Made by a program: the position numbers and the translations under genes
The notes under the pieces: generated by a model
What the model saw: only the letters and a program-made list of their open reading frames with translations
Told to the model about the DNA's origin: nothing
Databases searched by the model: none
In this document: positions 51,931 to 62,889 of the stretch, in pieces
How the letters are laid out: every line of letters starts with the position of its first letter
Numbering within the stretch: position 1 is the first letter of the stretch
Assembly (NCBI GenBank): GCA_012932295.1
Contig: JAAONU010000010.1
Span: 24,984,977 to 25,048,976, forward strand
DNA length: 64,000 bases
Direction: 5' to 3'
Source: Cyclina sinensis
Lineage: Eukaryota; Mollusca; Bivalvia; Venerida; Veneridae

Positions 51931-53275
51931 ATATAGGCGACCGATATCGACGATAAAAAAATCTAAAATAGATAGATATGTGAAAACTTTTATTTCAATG
52001 GAAGTGAATTTTTTTTCACAGATAATTTTTTTTTTTTTTTTTTTTTTTTTTTGACTTTTTGAAACAACTGCATCAATTCAAACTTAGAAACAAGTATATT
52101 TTTAGCAACAAAAGCTATACAAAAACTGAACAATATGACAGCACTCGTGGACAGTTGCACACATAATGGTATTTTATATACTATCTTTGACCGATTTAAA
52201 CTGCGGCGGTTATTGCCTATAAAATGGGACATATCTTAAAATCAGCCCGAATCTTCTCCATTTTCTCATTCAGAGAGTAGTTCTGTGTTTTCCCAAAGGT
52301 TAATTTTTTTTCAAGTTGCTTTTTCAAATTTCATTACGTCCAGGTTAAATCGATACAATTGCAATTGTAACTAAACAAAAAAGAAAAAAATCTTTAAAAC
52401 AGTTCATAGACTGCTACTGCATGTATATATAGCTGCAATCCAGCTACCAAAGAATGAAGGGGAGATCACTGCGAGGAGATTGAGTCCAACCTCCCCAAAC
52501 GTCACTTCCCACGAAGGACATCCTTTTCACAACAACATTTCGATTACCGCCGCTGGAATTCTGTGCATTTTCACCTCTCTCAAACGAACAACGACATTAC
52601 TTTTTCTTCCCAATGGCACCTGAAAACATTCCATGAATGACACGAACGTAATCAGCTAGTTTGATATCTTCGGAATTTTCCCCAAAAAATATTGGATATG
52701 TATTTTCAGTTCATGTGCGCGTGTATTAAGTCTAAAATCATACATTTGCAAGTATCATGCGGTTTTAGAATTAAACAAACATGCAATACCGGCATGAAAT
52801 GATGAAGCAGTTTGTTTGTCAACTCCAGGTATTCTTATTACGGATGTGCAAGGTTGATTGTTGATTCATCAAGAAAACTAAACATTGAAATGTGAGAACT
52901 CATAGCTCATTAAAATTGAATACACAGCAATATAGCGTCCGCGGTTTGACGTTTTGAATTTCTTTAACTAACACTGAGTGAATGCTCTGTCGGGTTTTAT
53001 GTATGGTATTATGTGTTTACACTTTGTCTGCCTAAACTATTAAGATTTGATAATCACTTGTACGTCAGCGTCATACATCACAGAAAAAGGAATCTTGTCA
53101 AATCAGATTTTTAAGATAAAATGTAAAATTAAATTTGATGAAGGTTTATAATAAAATAACATGTAAATAAATAAAGATAATCAAATCTTAATAAGATTTT
53201 AAAGAAAGAAGAGTGGCTCTAGTGCTATTTGGTTGTAAAGCATTATAACTATGATAATACTTCGAGCTGACAAGT

Positions 53276-53460
53276 GCTCCGGATCCGGAGGTCGTGGGTT
53301 CGAATCCCGTCAGAGGCGAGATTCTCTCACAATCTTCACATTCATCACCGCTGGGCGAATACTGGTATGAAACCCAAGAAGCAGTCATCGAGCGTGGTGA
53401 ATCTAAGTTGTAAGAACTTGTATCGCAATCGATGTAAAATAAATGAGTCTAAACTAAACT
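53276..53460 (+). mobile_element. 5'-truncated SINE with 11-bp target duplication
   Basis: The copy begins within a tRNA-like head and keeps the B box gggttcgaatcccg. Its 3' part contains tgtaagaacttgtatcgcaa and gatgtaaaataaatgagtc. The duplication agctgacaagt flanks it (53265-53275 and 53461-53471). The tail is shared with copies at 16801-17025 and 22225-22306. Confidence 0.85.
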
Positions 53461-53937
53461 AGCTGACAAGTCATTTAAGATTGGTTGAACCTCCCGAGAA
53501 CATCAACCTCGCTATAACAAAAACTTTCCCTTCAACCGAATGGTGTTTGCTCTTGGGAGATTGGACTGTACATAGTATGTTCTGCGTAAGAGAAGGGTTG
53601 TAGAGATGGTATGGTCCCTTTTCTTGAATTTTATTTTTAAAATCAGACGACAAGGAACTTTATTATTCGACTTATACGATGTTTTCTGATACATTTAGAA
53701 ATTTACGTGTATATTTATCGAACGAACGAATGAAGAAACGAATGTAGAAACGAACGAACAAATAAGCATAGATCAGCGCTTACATTAAATTGATATATAG
53801 ATAATGTTCAAACGTGCATCATTAATATGTGAATATGTAACCCCAAGTGTACATTGGCTTTACATATGCATATATCTGTTAATTTTCCCTTATCTTGTCC
53901 GTATTTAGATAGTTCCTCTCCGACTGTTCACGCAGAG

Positions 53938-54763
53938 ATGACTTTGTTTATTTGTGAGTATTTGTTATCCTTTTATTTCGTCCATTAACTGATGACGTTT
54001 TATTTTTGTACAGAAAACTTGATATTATTAAAAAAGACATTACATTTTACACTCATTGTATGCTGTAACGCTTTAAGAATCATTAGCAGTGTAATATTTA
54101 TGGAAAACAGGTTTTTTCTACAAAGTTCTAAAATGTTGATTATCGTAGTGTGTACTTTTAGAACGAAATCAAAGCACTGAAAGTACAGCTTTAAAGTGCT
54201 GTCCTGTGTTCATGCCCTCTAGAGAAGAAATCATTAACTATGAAGAAACATAGTTCGTCATACTTAGATATTTTTAGAAATTTATTTTTTCAGTCAAATA
54301 CACAAAAGTTGTACCTGATTTACAAAAGAGAACGCATTTTTTTCTAACACCAATAGTATCCCGAGTTCACAATATCAATTTATTACATGTCATATTACGA
54401 TAATATCTACAAAATAGTACAGAAACATAATCGTACGTTTCGGTTTTTTCTTTATAATACATTAATGAGATACATCATACTCAAAGCGCCGTTAAGTAGC
54501 GACACAGTGTCGTTTTCTTCACCGAAAGGTCAAGAGTTCGATCTCCTTGAGAGTAATTCTGACGATGACTTCTTCATTTGCTTCCTTTCAGCGCTTCCAG
54601 TATTTTTTTCCAGGGAAACGTTAGGGAGTGCATTTGAAGAAAGAATGGAATTTTTGAATATGTAGCTGATACTAATGAAAAAGATTACTCATGTTGTATT
54701 TCGTTCTTTCAGGTTTAGCCATAATTGTTCAGTTCCAGAGTGCGGTTGAGGGCGCACACAGAG
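53938..54763 (+). CDS. TSP1-protease gene exons 1-2: signal peptide
   Basis: Exon 1 (coding part 53938-53953, 16 nt) reads MTLFI plus one base and ends at a GTGAGT donor. Exon 2 (54713-54763, 51 nt) follows a pyrimidine-rich TTTCAG acceptor and completes Cys. The joined hydrophobic core LFICLAIIVQF followed by QSAVEGAHR is a textbook eukaryotic signal peptide, with cleavage likely near EGA. Exon 2 ends in phase 1, matching the phase-1 TSP1 exons downstream. The start is chosen because this ATG alone gives a frame that joins into a signal sequence. The 5' UTR boundary upstream of 53938 is not clear. Confidence 0.85.
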
Positions 54764-57700
54764 GTATATTTTTAAATTTGATAATGAATTAGACACACAG
54801 ACTTCAAGTTTGTAGAGAAGGAAAATAAATTTTCGTCAGCCAATTTTTTTCTCAAAGGAATTATCGGCTTTTAACTATAAAAATAATACTACAAAGGCAG
54901 AGACATTGAATCGAGGATGAAAAATGATGGTAGTTTAAGCGGGAGGGGATGAATGATTTGATCATAATGTCCATTTGTTTTGTTTTTGTTGTTTATTGTT
55001 CTTCTCAGGTGTTCACTTATGCTGGAAAACAGTTTTTCTCATGAGCGTTTCACTGGAAAGAACGAGATCTTCTGCTTGTACTTCTGAGAGGAGCTAAACT
55101 ATGAAGAACCTATTTCAGTAAATGTATATTATACATTTATATGATAATCTAAGGCTTTCAAATCATTGTGATAGTTTGACGTGTTATATTTTGAAAGTGG
55201 ATGGAGGCTGGGGGTCATGGACGAATTATTCCGAATGTTCCCACTCGTGTGGCTTTGGTACCCAGTCTCGTTGGCGATACTGTAACAATCCGAGACCAAG
55301 TCATCATGGTATATATTGTCAGGGAGAACACCACGAGGTCCGTCCTTGTCATATAAAAGCATGTCCTAGTAAGTAAAAACAGACTGTATACCTTTATGTA
55401 CAATGTATATATTTTTATCGCGAAATTACAAATGCTCATTTCTAGTCGCTCTGCATTTCTACAACATATTCAGTGACTTTAATGTTCGTGTTAAAAGTCA
55501 GGTTTAAAGGACCTCTTTGGTCATTATTGTGTAACTTCTCATAGTAATATAATGACCCTATAACCTACGATGCTTTACATGCCTGATCCTTATTTAGAGC
55601 CTGTCTTATTTGCAAGTTTACATTTTTTCTGAAGTTTTTGAAAACAGCAATTATTGTTAAAGCAGGATATGTTGAAAATAAATTGCAACACACATGTTTT
55701 ATACCAAACAGCATTTTTATCTGTTCTTTTTTGCAACCATGCCAAGTCCGCCATCTTTGGAATTTTCTGAGAGAATCATTGATGACGTCAGAGTATCAAT
55801 CTTTGTAATTCTGATTTTGAGTCACAAAAACAACTCAGTTCTCATACATGAATATAAAATTCACTTCAGTAAATGGCGCGTGGGGGCAGTGGACTGGATA
55901 TCAAGCTTGTTCTGTAACTTGCGGCACCGGAACACAAACTAGATACAGGTAACGGTCTGGGAACCAGTCTGATTTTAGTTTAGAGTACGTCAGTTCCTTT
56001 TCATTAAGATAAGATTTATCAGCTTATATAATCAACATGCATATTCCATATTCATGCACCTTCATGAAAGGTTAAAGATAATTCCAAATTGGCAGCACAG
56101 AATACTGAAGTCATAGCTCTTATGTTTACGAATAAAGTTTTGTTAAAAGCGGGAGGGGGAGAGCTCAGCTGTATAATTCATAAACAATGATGAATGAATG
56201 AATGAATGAATGAATGAATGATCAAGTTCTTATTTCTGTTCTGTTCTATTGTTGTGCTAACAAAGTTAATGAAAATATGTCTATTATATACTCAGGTATT
56301 GTAACTCGCCACACCCTGTCAATGGTGGACTAACTTGTCAAGGTATCAGCTATGAAACACGCTCGTGTTCCGGAAACTCGTGTCCGGGCCAGATTGGTGT
56401 CGGTGAGCTTTACGCATATTTTTAGACGAACCAAGACATGAATAACTTATGGAGTTTTATGTCAAGAAAATAGATATGTGACATGAAAACCGATCCATTT
56501 CATTTAACTTACGAACATGAAAGTTTGTAACCGAATGACGCAATGCATATGGGAAAAGAACATCCGCGATGCGATTCGAACTAAGGTCCCACCCCATCGA
56601 AAACCTTCGCTCTAGACCACTAAGTCAAAGAATCGATAACCTGTTGCAGATGTCAGAGCTTGCATTTATACAATTACAGGCTGATGTGCACCGGACTATA
56701 GCATTATATAGCAAATTTAGACAGCAGAAGTAAATTGGACAATTTATCACAAAAAGTCATTTTTTTAGAAAAAGCTATAAAAGTAGTACAGTGAGTAACA
56801 TATAGCAGAATCTTATTTCTATTTAGTAGAGGAATAAATGAGATCTCAGATGCATTAAGTGTTTTAATGTCTTTCAGTTAATGGCGGGTGGGGTGAATGG
56901 TCCCAAATGAGCGCGTGCACTCATTCCTGTGGAGGAGGAACACAAACAAGTTACAGGTGACACAGTCTTCAACTTCCGGTCTATAAATCGCAGTTCCATT
57001 ATCTATTGCGGTGAATGACCTAAGCATTTGCATTTCAAACACCAGTGAGCAAACAAACATGTTAAGGGAAAATGACTGAAATAGACAGACAGACAGACAG
57101 ACAGACGTCCAATTTGTGCTGGTGAAGTAATTTAAAAATGAAAAAATAGAAACATCATTTGGGTGTTTAAATGTATATTTGCCAACCAGTTTCACTTAGA
57201 CCATCAGGGCAATAACAATAAAATGTGCAAAACCCTTAGTAACAAACCCTTATACATAAACTAACTGTAAAGTTATACTTTTAGATGGTGTGATAAGCCG
57301 CGACCTTCTGGTGGAGGCGATGATTGTCTCGGAAATGACGTAATGACACAGTCCTGTAATACGGAGCCTTGTCCTTGCCACGGAACAAATTGTCCAGGTA
57401 ATTATCCCGGAAGTAAGCGTCACATTTGTTGTACGCCTTGCGCATGTCTCGATAGGCTTGCATGTTTCTGGTATAGTCTGCATTTCTGTTTCTTGATTGT
57501 CTGTTGTTGTTGTCGTTGTTTTGTTTATTTTTTTCCTCATTCACTGGGGCTAAGAGTTATCACTGATTAACTAATAGATACCAATTTACTCCGGTGGATA
57601 TCTGCCGTACCCATGAAGAGACCTGGTAAAACGAACTTTGTCTATCAAAAACTGTTTCTACGTGCAATATAGATCAAATCATGTATTCTTGCGGTGACTG

Positions 57701-60700
57701 ACGGAAATTCGAAGCCACAGTAAAATTAATTATTTTAGTGACTCTATAGTTATATGATTGATTTGACACTGTGCAGACAAAAAGGCAAGTCAGAGAAGTA
57801 GGAGCGACTTTGTCTCGAGAGATTTATTTGTCGTCTGCCGTAAAGAAAATTTGAACAGGTAGAAACTACAGGTTACATGTAACTTTCTGACGACTGTCAT
57901 TCCCTTATCTGGTTCGGTCGTTACTTCCGTTTATTTTTTTTTAATTGTTCATACATCGTGCTTCACACGTATTATCACTAAAAGGCGTGCAGGTTATTAT
58001 TAGAAAGTCTCTATAAGTCTAAATTCTCGTGGTGTTAATACAATGTACCAATATGCGTACATTAACCTGAAAGTCATTTTGGTAAAGTGTTGGATGGTAT
58101 TTTTTTAAATGAATTGATTCCACTCGGGGTTAAGGGCTAGTTCAAGAAATCTTGAAGTTATTCACTGTTCAGTATTTTCTCACCATTTTGTAAAATTTCA
58201 ACACAGGTAAATTTTATCAAAACATTGTTACCTGTTATTAAGATATCATTATTTAAACTTGTGTCATATCTTTTACATCTCAAATGGAAAATTCATTCCT
58301 TTCTTTTTTTAAAAAAAATCTTATATCTAGTTAACGGCGCTTGGGGTAAGTGGACTGGTTACTCGACCTGTTCTACGACATGTGGCGACGGAACCCAGTC
58401 CAGGTACCGATACTGTAACTCCCCGCACCCGGCACACGGTGGTAAAAACTGTATAGGTGACCAGTACGAGACCCAAAACTGTTATCTGCGGGCCTGCCCT
58501 GGCGCCACAGGTAAATACAACTTGAGGTATTTTCTGGTACATTTTGTTGAAATGTTTTCTTCAGTAATTGTGTGATAATAGTTTTAGTTTTAATTCCGGA
58601 ACACCGAGGTTTTGTTATTAGAACGACTTTCATTTTCAATTCAAAATCAAAAAGTCCAGTTGCTTGGGTCTGGAAAAAATGACTGCAAATTGTGGATTGT
58701 GAGTACAGGGAAGGTGCTAGGCTTTGTTTTGGAAAGATGAGTGAGCGGTTGGTGCTTATGAAAAAAACAACAACAACAGCAATAATTGTGTAGTAAGAAA
58801 ACGTCGCGATCAAAACCACAGTTTCGACAGTTAGTAAAAAATAAACTTATGCTAATAATACATGTATTAAGCTCTCAATTTAATGCAGTGTTTGTAACTT
58901 TAAACCATTTACAAATTAATCACGTCTTCAAATAAAAGTTTATATTTACAGTTGTGAACGGTGGATGGAGTTTATGGAGTTCGTACAGTCCATGTTCTAA
59001 AACGTGCGGGACTGGCTACCAAACTCGACATCGCACCTGCGACAACCCGGCACCCAGTCAAAACGGAAGTCCGTGCGTTGGGAAGTCACAGCAGTCAACG
59101 ACTTGTCACACGGAGGCATGCCCGTGTTCAGGATCTAGTTGTCCAGGTTGCTTCATTCACCGTTAGAAAAAAGACGCTAAAATACTTACTGAAGTTAAAA
59201 ATTGAAGAAACATCTTAAGTTACTGGATATTTGTATACAAACAAGAGAGCAAAACGAGGTAGTTTAAATTGCATACGGAGATGATGCTTAACATTTTTCT
59301 TTATACTTACAGATTAGTATATTTGTGCTTACTCACATACACTTTCAATGAGAGTAAAAAGACAGGTATAAAATAAGATTATTTTTCTTAACTGCAATAC
59401 CTTTACGTTAATTAATTTTTCTGTTTAGTCAATGGTGGATGGAGTAACTGGTTGCAGTTTTCCTCTTGTTCACATACCTGTGGAACGGGTACCAAAACAA
59501 GATGGCGTTACTGTAATCATCCCAGACCTAGTCACGGCGGTCTTCCTTGTAGAGGAAGTGAGACGGATACACAACAGTGTCACGTGACTGACTGCGCCGG
59601 ACCATCACCAGGTAACGAACTAACATATATTGAAATATGCTATTGTGGGTACAGAATAAGTGTTGTTAAAAATCTGAGCTTTTCATATTTTATAAACTTC
59701 AAATACATGTAAATATAAATGTTTTAGTTTCTTTCTCAAAACAGACATAGTATCAACAATCAAATATAATTTTTTACCTCAGATCAGAAATTCTCTCACT
59801 TCGCACCATATATTTAGAGTTCCAGTTATGTTACCTGTAATAAGAACTTCTGTTTTCCACATTGAACTCAGAGGTCCGAGTAACTGACAGGTAAACGTGT
59901 TGGTCAAAATATATCAAAAGGCAGACATTATGTTTTAGCGGTTTTTTTTTTTTAAGTTGAAAATTATTTATAACAATTCGCATATCGTATATACATGTAA
60001 ATGTGACCGTAAATGCACCCAATAGTCTGGTTCCCGTCCTACTTTACATTGGAACGTAGTGTCAGGGGCAGGTAACTCCATATAATGTTCCTAATTGCAT
60101 CTGCCAAGAAGCTTATGCTGTGTTTTAATATAAAAGAAGAAACAATTCAGTAAAAGTTGATTAATAACATTTAAAAAATAAACGAAAAAGTTTGGAAATT
60201 AACGATGTCAAATTTAATAGCAAATGAAATATAATAAATTAATCATTTTTAAATTGACTTTATTTTATTTTCACACAGTTGATGGTGGCTGGACGAGTTG
60301 GACCCCCTGGGGCACTTGCACACAGACCTGCGGCTCCGCAACACACTCCAGACATCGCAGTTGCTCGAACCCAGTACCAGCTCACGGCGGCAGCACATGT
60401 CCAGGCGCCTCTACTCAAAGCCAAGTTTGCCATCTGCCCTCATGTCCTGCACGTGTGTGATATATTTATAATTTAATCAGATAATGCATGTATTCATCAT
60501 GTTTAGAAACAAACAGGAAATATTAGCATATAGATCTATCATAATAAAAAGTCTGAAAAAGAATGAATTTATTTTTAAAAGAAAGCGAAACTCACATGCC
60601 GCTAAAGTAAATCAAATAAAAGTAACAAATTTTATTTTGACAGACGCCTGTGGGACATCCTTCGTGTCGACGACATCAACAAAAATTGTCGGCGGCAAGA

Positions 60701-62546
60701 TTGCGCAGCATGGACAGCTTCCATGGCAGGTAGGGCAGTTTTCCTTATAGACGTACTTATGACTATCACAGTTTGTTTACATTAAATTCTGGTTGCACTT
60801 ATGGCCGACATCCTTTGAAAGAGCGAAGATATTTTAAGTTTCAGAGGACATCACAAAAAGAAGAAGGTGTTGGAGTTCTGATGATAATTAATTTCTGTCC
60901 GATGTCTTACGTGAAAGATCATCACTGACAAAAGAAAAGTGGAATGGAGCATGATATGTCTCTAGGATTTTCTGTCGTCTGACGCCAGGGCCTTAAATTA
61001 ATTCAAAGTCCTGCTAACACACAAACAGGGGACAGATTCACTCAAATACTTACGGCTATACATAGTGGTCAACTTAATACCATCCTCTGGTTTAAACTCA
61101 GTTTCCCGTTCAGAAGGTGCATGTAGTATGATTCCAAATCACATGTGGATGCAAAAAAATAACAACAGCAAAATCCCATCAACAAACAACAACAACAACC
61201 AACAACCAACAGAAAAAGATCGCATCAACAAACTACAACAGCAATCATCGCCACCAAAAATCCCATCAACAGACAACCAGCAACAAAAATTCCGTTAACA
61301 AACAACAACAAAAATCACCGCCACCAAAAAAAAATCTCATCAACAAACAACAACAATCACCACCTACCATAACCCTCTTGTTAACACTTCTTTTCATGTT
61401 AAGATTCTGTGAAACTTGTGTTGACAGGACTATCGCTGCATTACAAGTGCATGTCACCTCTAACAATGATGTTTTATAACTACACATACTGTGTTACGAT
61501 TTAAATTTTATTTGATGTCTTCTGTGCAGATATCGCTGCGTTACTTTGGTGAACATATTTGCGGTGGAACCCTCATTAGCGACCAGTGGGTGCTTACAGC
61601 GGCACATTGTTTTGAAGAGTAAGTGAGAACTTCTGTTTGAATTTCTTGTAAACTCAATTTTCTTATGAAGTATTCTCTACAGCAGACTAAGAAATTCAGT
61701 TTTTTTTGTTTGGTTTCGATTAGTTGTAATTTTAAAAATTCTTTGTGGATTTAAACATCTGACAAATAATATTTGTGAGTTTCGTAAACATGCCAGATAA
61801 TTTACTGCAACCATCTCGTAACAAACTGTTTGGTATTATCGACAAGCGATAGTTATGGACACATTCTTAATTTCTTAATTGAAATTTAAATTGTGTAATT
61901 GTAATTCTTTGACGACATAATTTTTTGAGAAAAAGTTTTCGCGTTCTTTTGCGTTGTTTTGAAATCTGGAGCGTCACTGATTAAAAACTGGATCAGAACT
62001 TATAAATTTCTGATTAGTCTAGGAACAACAGCACGTGAGTGGACAGTTGGCATTGGCATACAAGACCAGCACTCTGTGTATAGCAATAACATTGTGCACG
62101 TGATCCACGTGTATGTGCACGAGCAACATAACTCCAAGCTTGAGAAGAATGATATAGCGCTGATTAAACTTAGCAAACGGGTGGATACTACAGGAAAGTA
62201 GGTGGACTCTGTTTACTTTATTTCCCCCCTTCCCCATGTTTGAAACGGGAAAGCTTCGATGCTTCCTGCTGAGAATGTTTTGCAAAACTAGTGTGTATAT
62301 TACGAATTATGGATAAAAACTGTGAAAATCGGTGATATTTTTTTCAAGATAAAAAGATCATATTTAGTTACAGAGGTCTTCGAAAACAGATACTAGGACA
62401 TTTCTAAGATATTCTTTTATTTATAGTTATTGTATTATTGCTTAACTTTGAACACAGATATGTCCGTCCTGCATGTTTACCTCAGGCCCAAGATTCGTTT
62501 GACGCCGATACATGTGTGGCCTCCGGCTGGGGTGCAACGTACTATG
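53938..62546 (+). CDS. Secreted protein with seven TSP1 domains and a trypsin-like (S1A) protease domain, 3' end outside window
   Basis: Fifteen exons with GT/AG borders and closing phases encode 595 codons plus one base: 53938-53953, 54713-54763, 55198-55368, 55870-55948, 56296-56396, 56878-56956, 57285-57397, 58331-58510, 58952-59146, 59429-59611, 60279-60452, 60644-60729, 61530-61618, 62018-62197 and 62458-62546. The order is signal peptide (1-about 22), seven TSP1 domains (23-447), then a protease domain from 448. The protein should be secreted. The TSP1 array probably binds matrix, glycans or cell surfaces and places the protease; the substrate is unknown. The catalytic Ser exon is outside the window, so activity cannot be judged. 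I do not recognise a named orthologue. The gene is head-to-head with DNAH6, with 4.9 kb between start codons. Confidence 0.9.
55198..60452 (+). CDS. TSP1-protease gene exons 3-11: seven TSP1 domains
   Basis: The domains are: 1 (55198-55368), 2 (55870-55948 and 56296-56396), 3 (56878-56956 and 57285-57397), 4 (58331-58510), 5 (58952-59146), 6 (59429-59611) and 7 (60279-60452). Each opens with [DN]G[GA]W and a WxxW C-mannosylation motif (WGSW, WGQW, WGEW, WGKW, WSLW, WSNW, WTSW). Each then has a CxxS/TCG O-fucosylation motif (CSHSCG, CSVTCG, CTHSCG, CSTTCG, CSKTCG, CSHTCG, CTQTCG) and six conserved cysteines. Domains 2, 3 and 5 carry extra Cys-containing tails such as [10 protein letters not shown] and [10 protein letters not shown]. 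Domains 2 and 3 share an intron at the same internal position. All domain boundaries are phase 1, the usual mark of exon shuffling. Confidence 0.93.
56187..56221. repeat. GAAT microsatellite
   Basis: A run of atga/gaat tetranucleotides lies in the intron inside TSP1 domain 2. A short GACA run also occurs at 57084-57106. Confidence 0.85.
57398..58330 (+). other. Intron between TSP1 domains 3 and 4, no feature
   Basis: I see no additional TSP1 exon, repeat or element. The minus-strand open frames overlapping its start are antisense to exon 7. Confidence 0.65.
60644..62546 (+). CDS. TSP1-protease gene exons 12-15: N-terminal two thirds of an S1A serine protease domain
   Basis: Exon 12 (60644-60729) encodes [13 protein letters not shown] followed by IVGGK, a zymogen activation site cleaved after Lys461 by a trypsin-like enzyme. 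Exon 13 (61530-61618) holds [20 protein letters not shown] with the catalytic His at residue 502. Exon 14 (62018-62197) holds [14 protein letters not shown] with the catalytic Asp at residue 551. Its acceptor at 62016-62017 was chosen because only this one keeps phase 2. Exon 15 (62458-62546) holds [20 protein letters not shown]. Cys450 before the activation site and Cys572 should pair, keeping the TSP1 chain bound to the protease after activation. The GDSGGP serine exon and the specificity-pocket residues are not in the window. Confidence 0.92.
61146..61350. repeat. CAA-rich low-complexity region
   Basis: Imperfect caacaacaac and aaaatcccatcaacaaac runs fill part of the intron between protease exons 12 and 13. 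The open frame across it (NNNNQQ-type) is not supported by splicing. Confidence 0.85.
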
Positions 62547-62889
62547 GTTAGTTACAACGTTTGTTTCAATCTGTAGACGACTTACTTCTGCTTTCATTAC
62601 TGGCTAGTGATGTCATTAAGAGTCGATAGCGTCACATTTTTCTTTCCAACGACAATTACACAGTTCAGATTGCCTCGTATATGATTTCAGATGCATCATT
62701 TTGTGTTTTGCAGACTTCTAACGTTGCACCGTTTTTGTAAAACAAACTTAGAATAAAGGAACGAAAAGTCCTGTATTTCAATATTTACTAAATTTGTTGT
62801 TAGATTTGGGTTACACAGTGGGCCAGTTCTATGTTCGATTTAAATAGGGAGAAACTGTTGATGATCTGTAGTTTCTTTGTACCAACTAT

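Larger units (their letters stand above)
49072..53937. other. Intergenic region between the divergent DNAH6 and TSP1-protease genes
   Basis: No open frame here looks like a gene. The region holds a candidate DNAH6 promoter and leader exon (50470-50830), a tRNA-like inverted-repeat element (50006-50158), SINE-like sequences at 51344-51540, 51700-51930 and 53276-53460, and a T-tract at 52027-52051. The rest is AT-rich unique-looking sequence. Start codons of the two genes face away from each other, so regulatory DNA for both should lie here. Confidence 0.7.

Noticed and set aside
57250..57544. Minus-strand frames over TSP1 exon 7
   Set aside because: They are antisense to a well-supported exon and have no family resemblance.
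62021..62024. Splice acceptor at 62021-62022 for protease exon 14
   Set aside because: It gives the wrong phase after exon 13 and an immediate stop; the AG at 62016-62017 fits.
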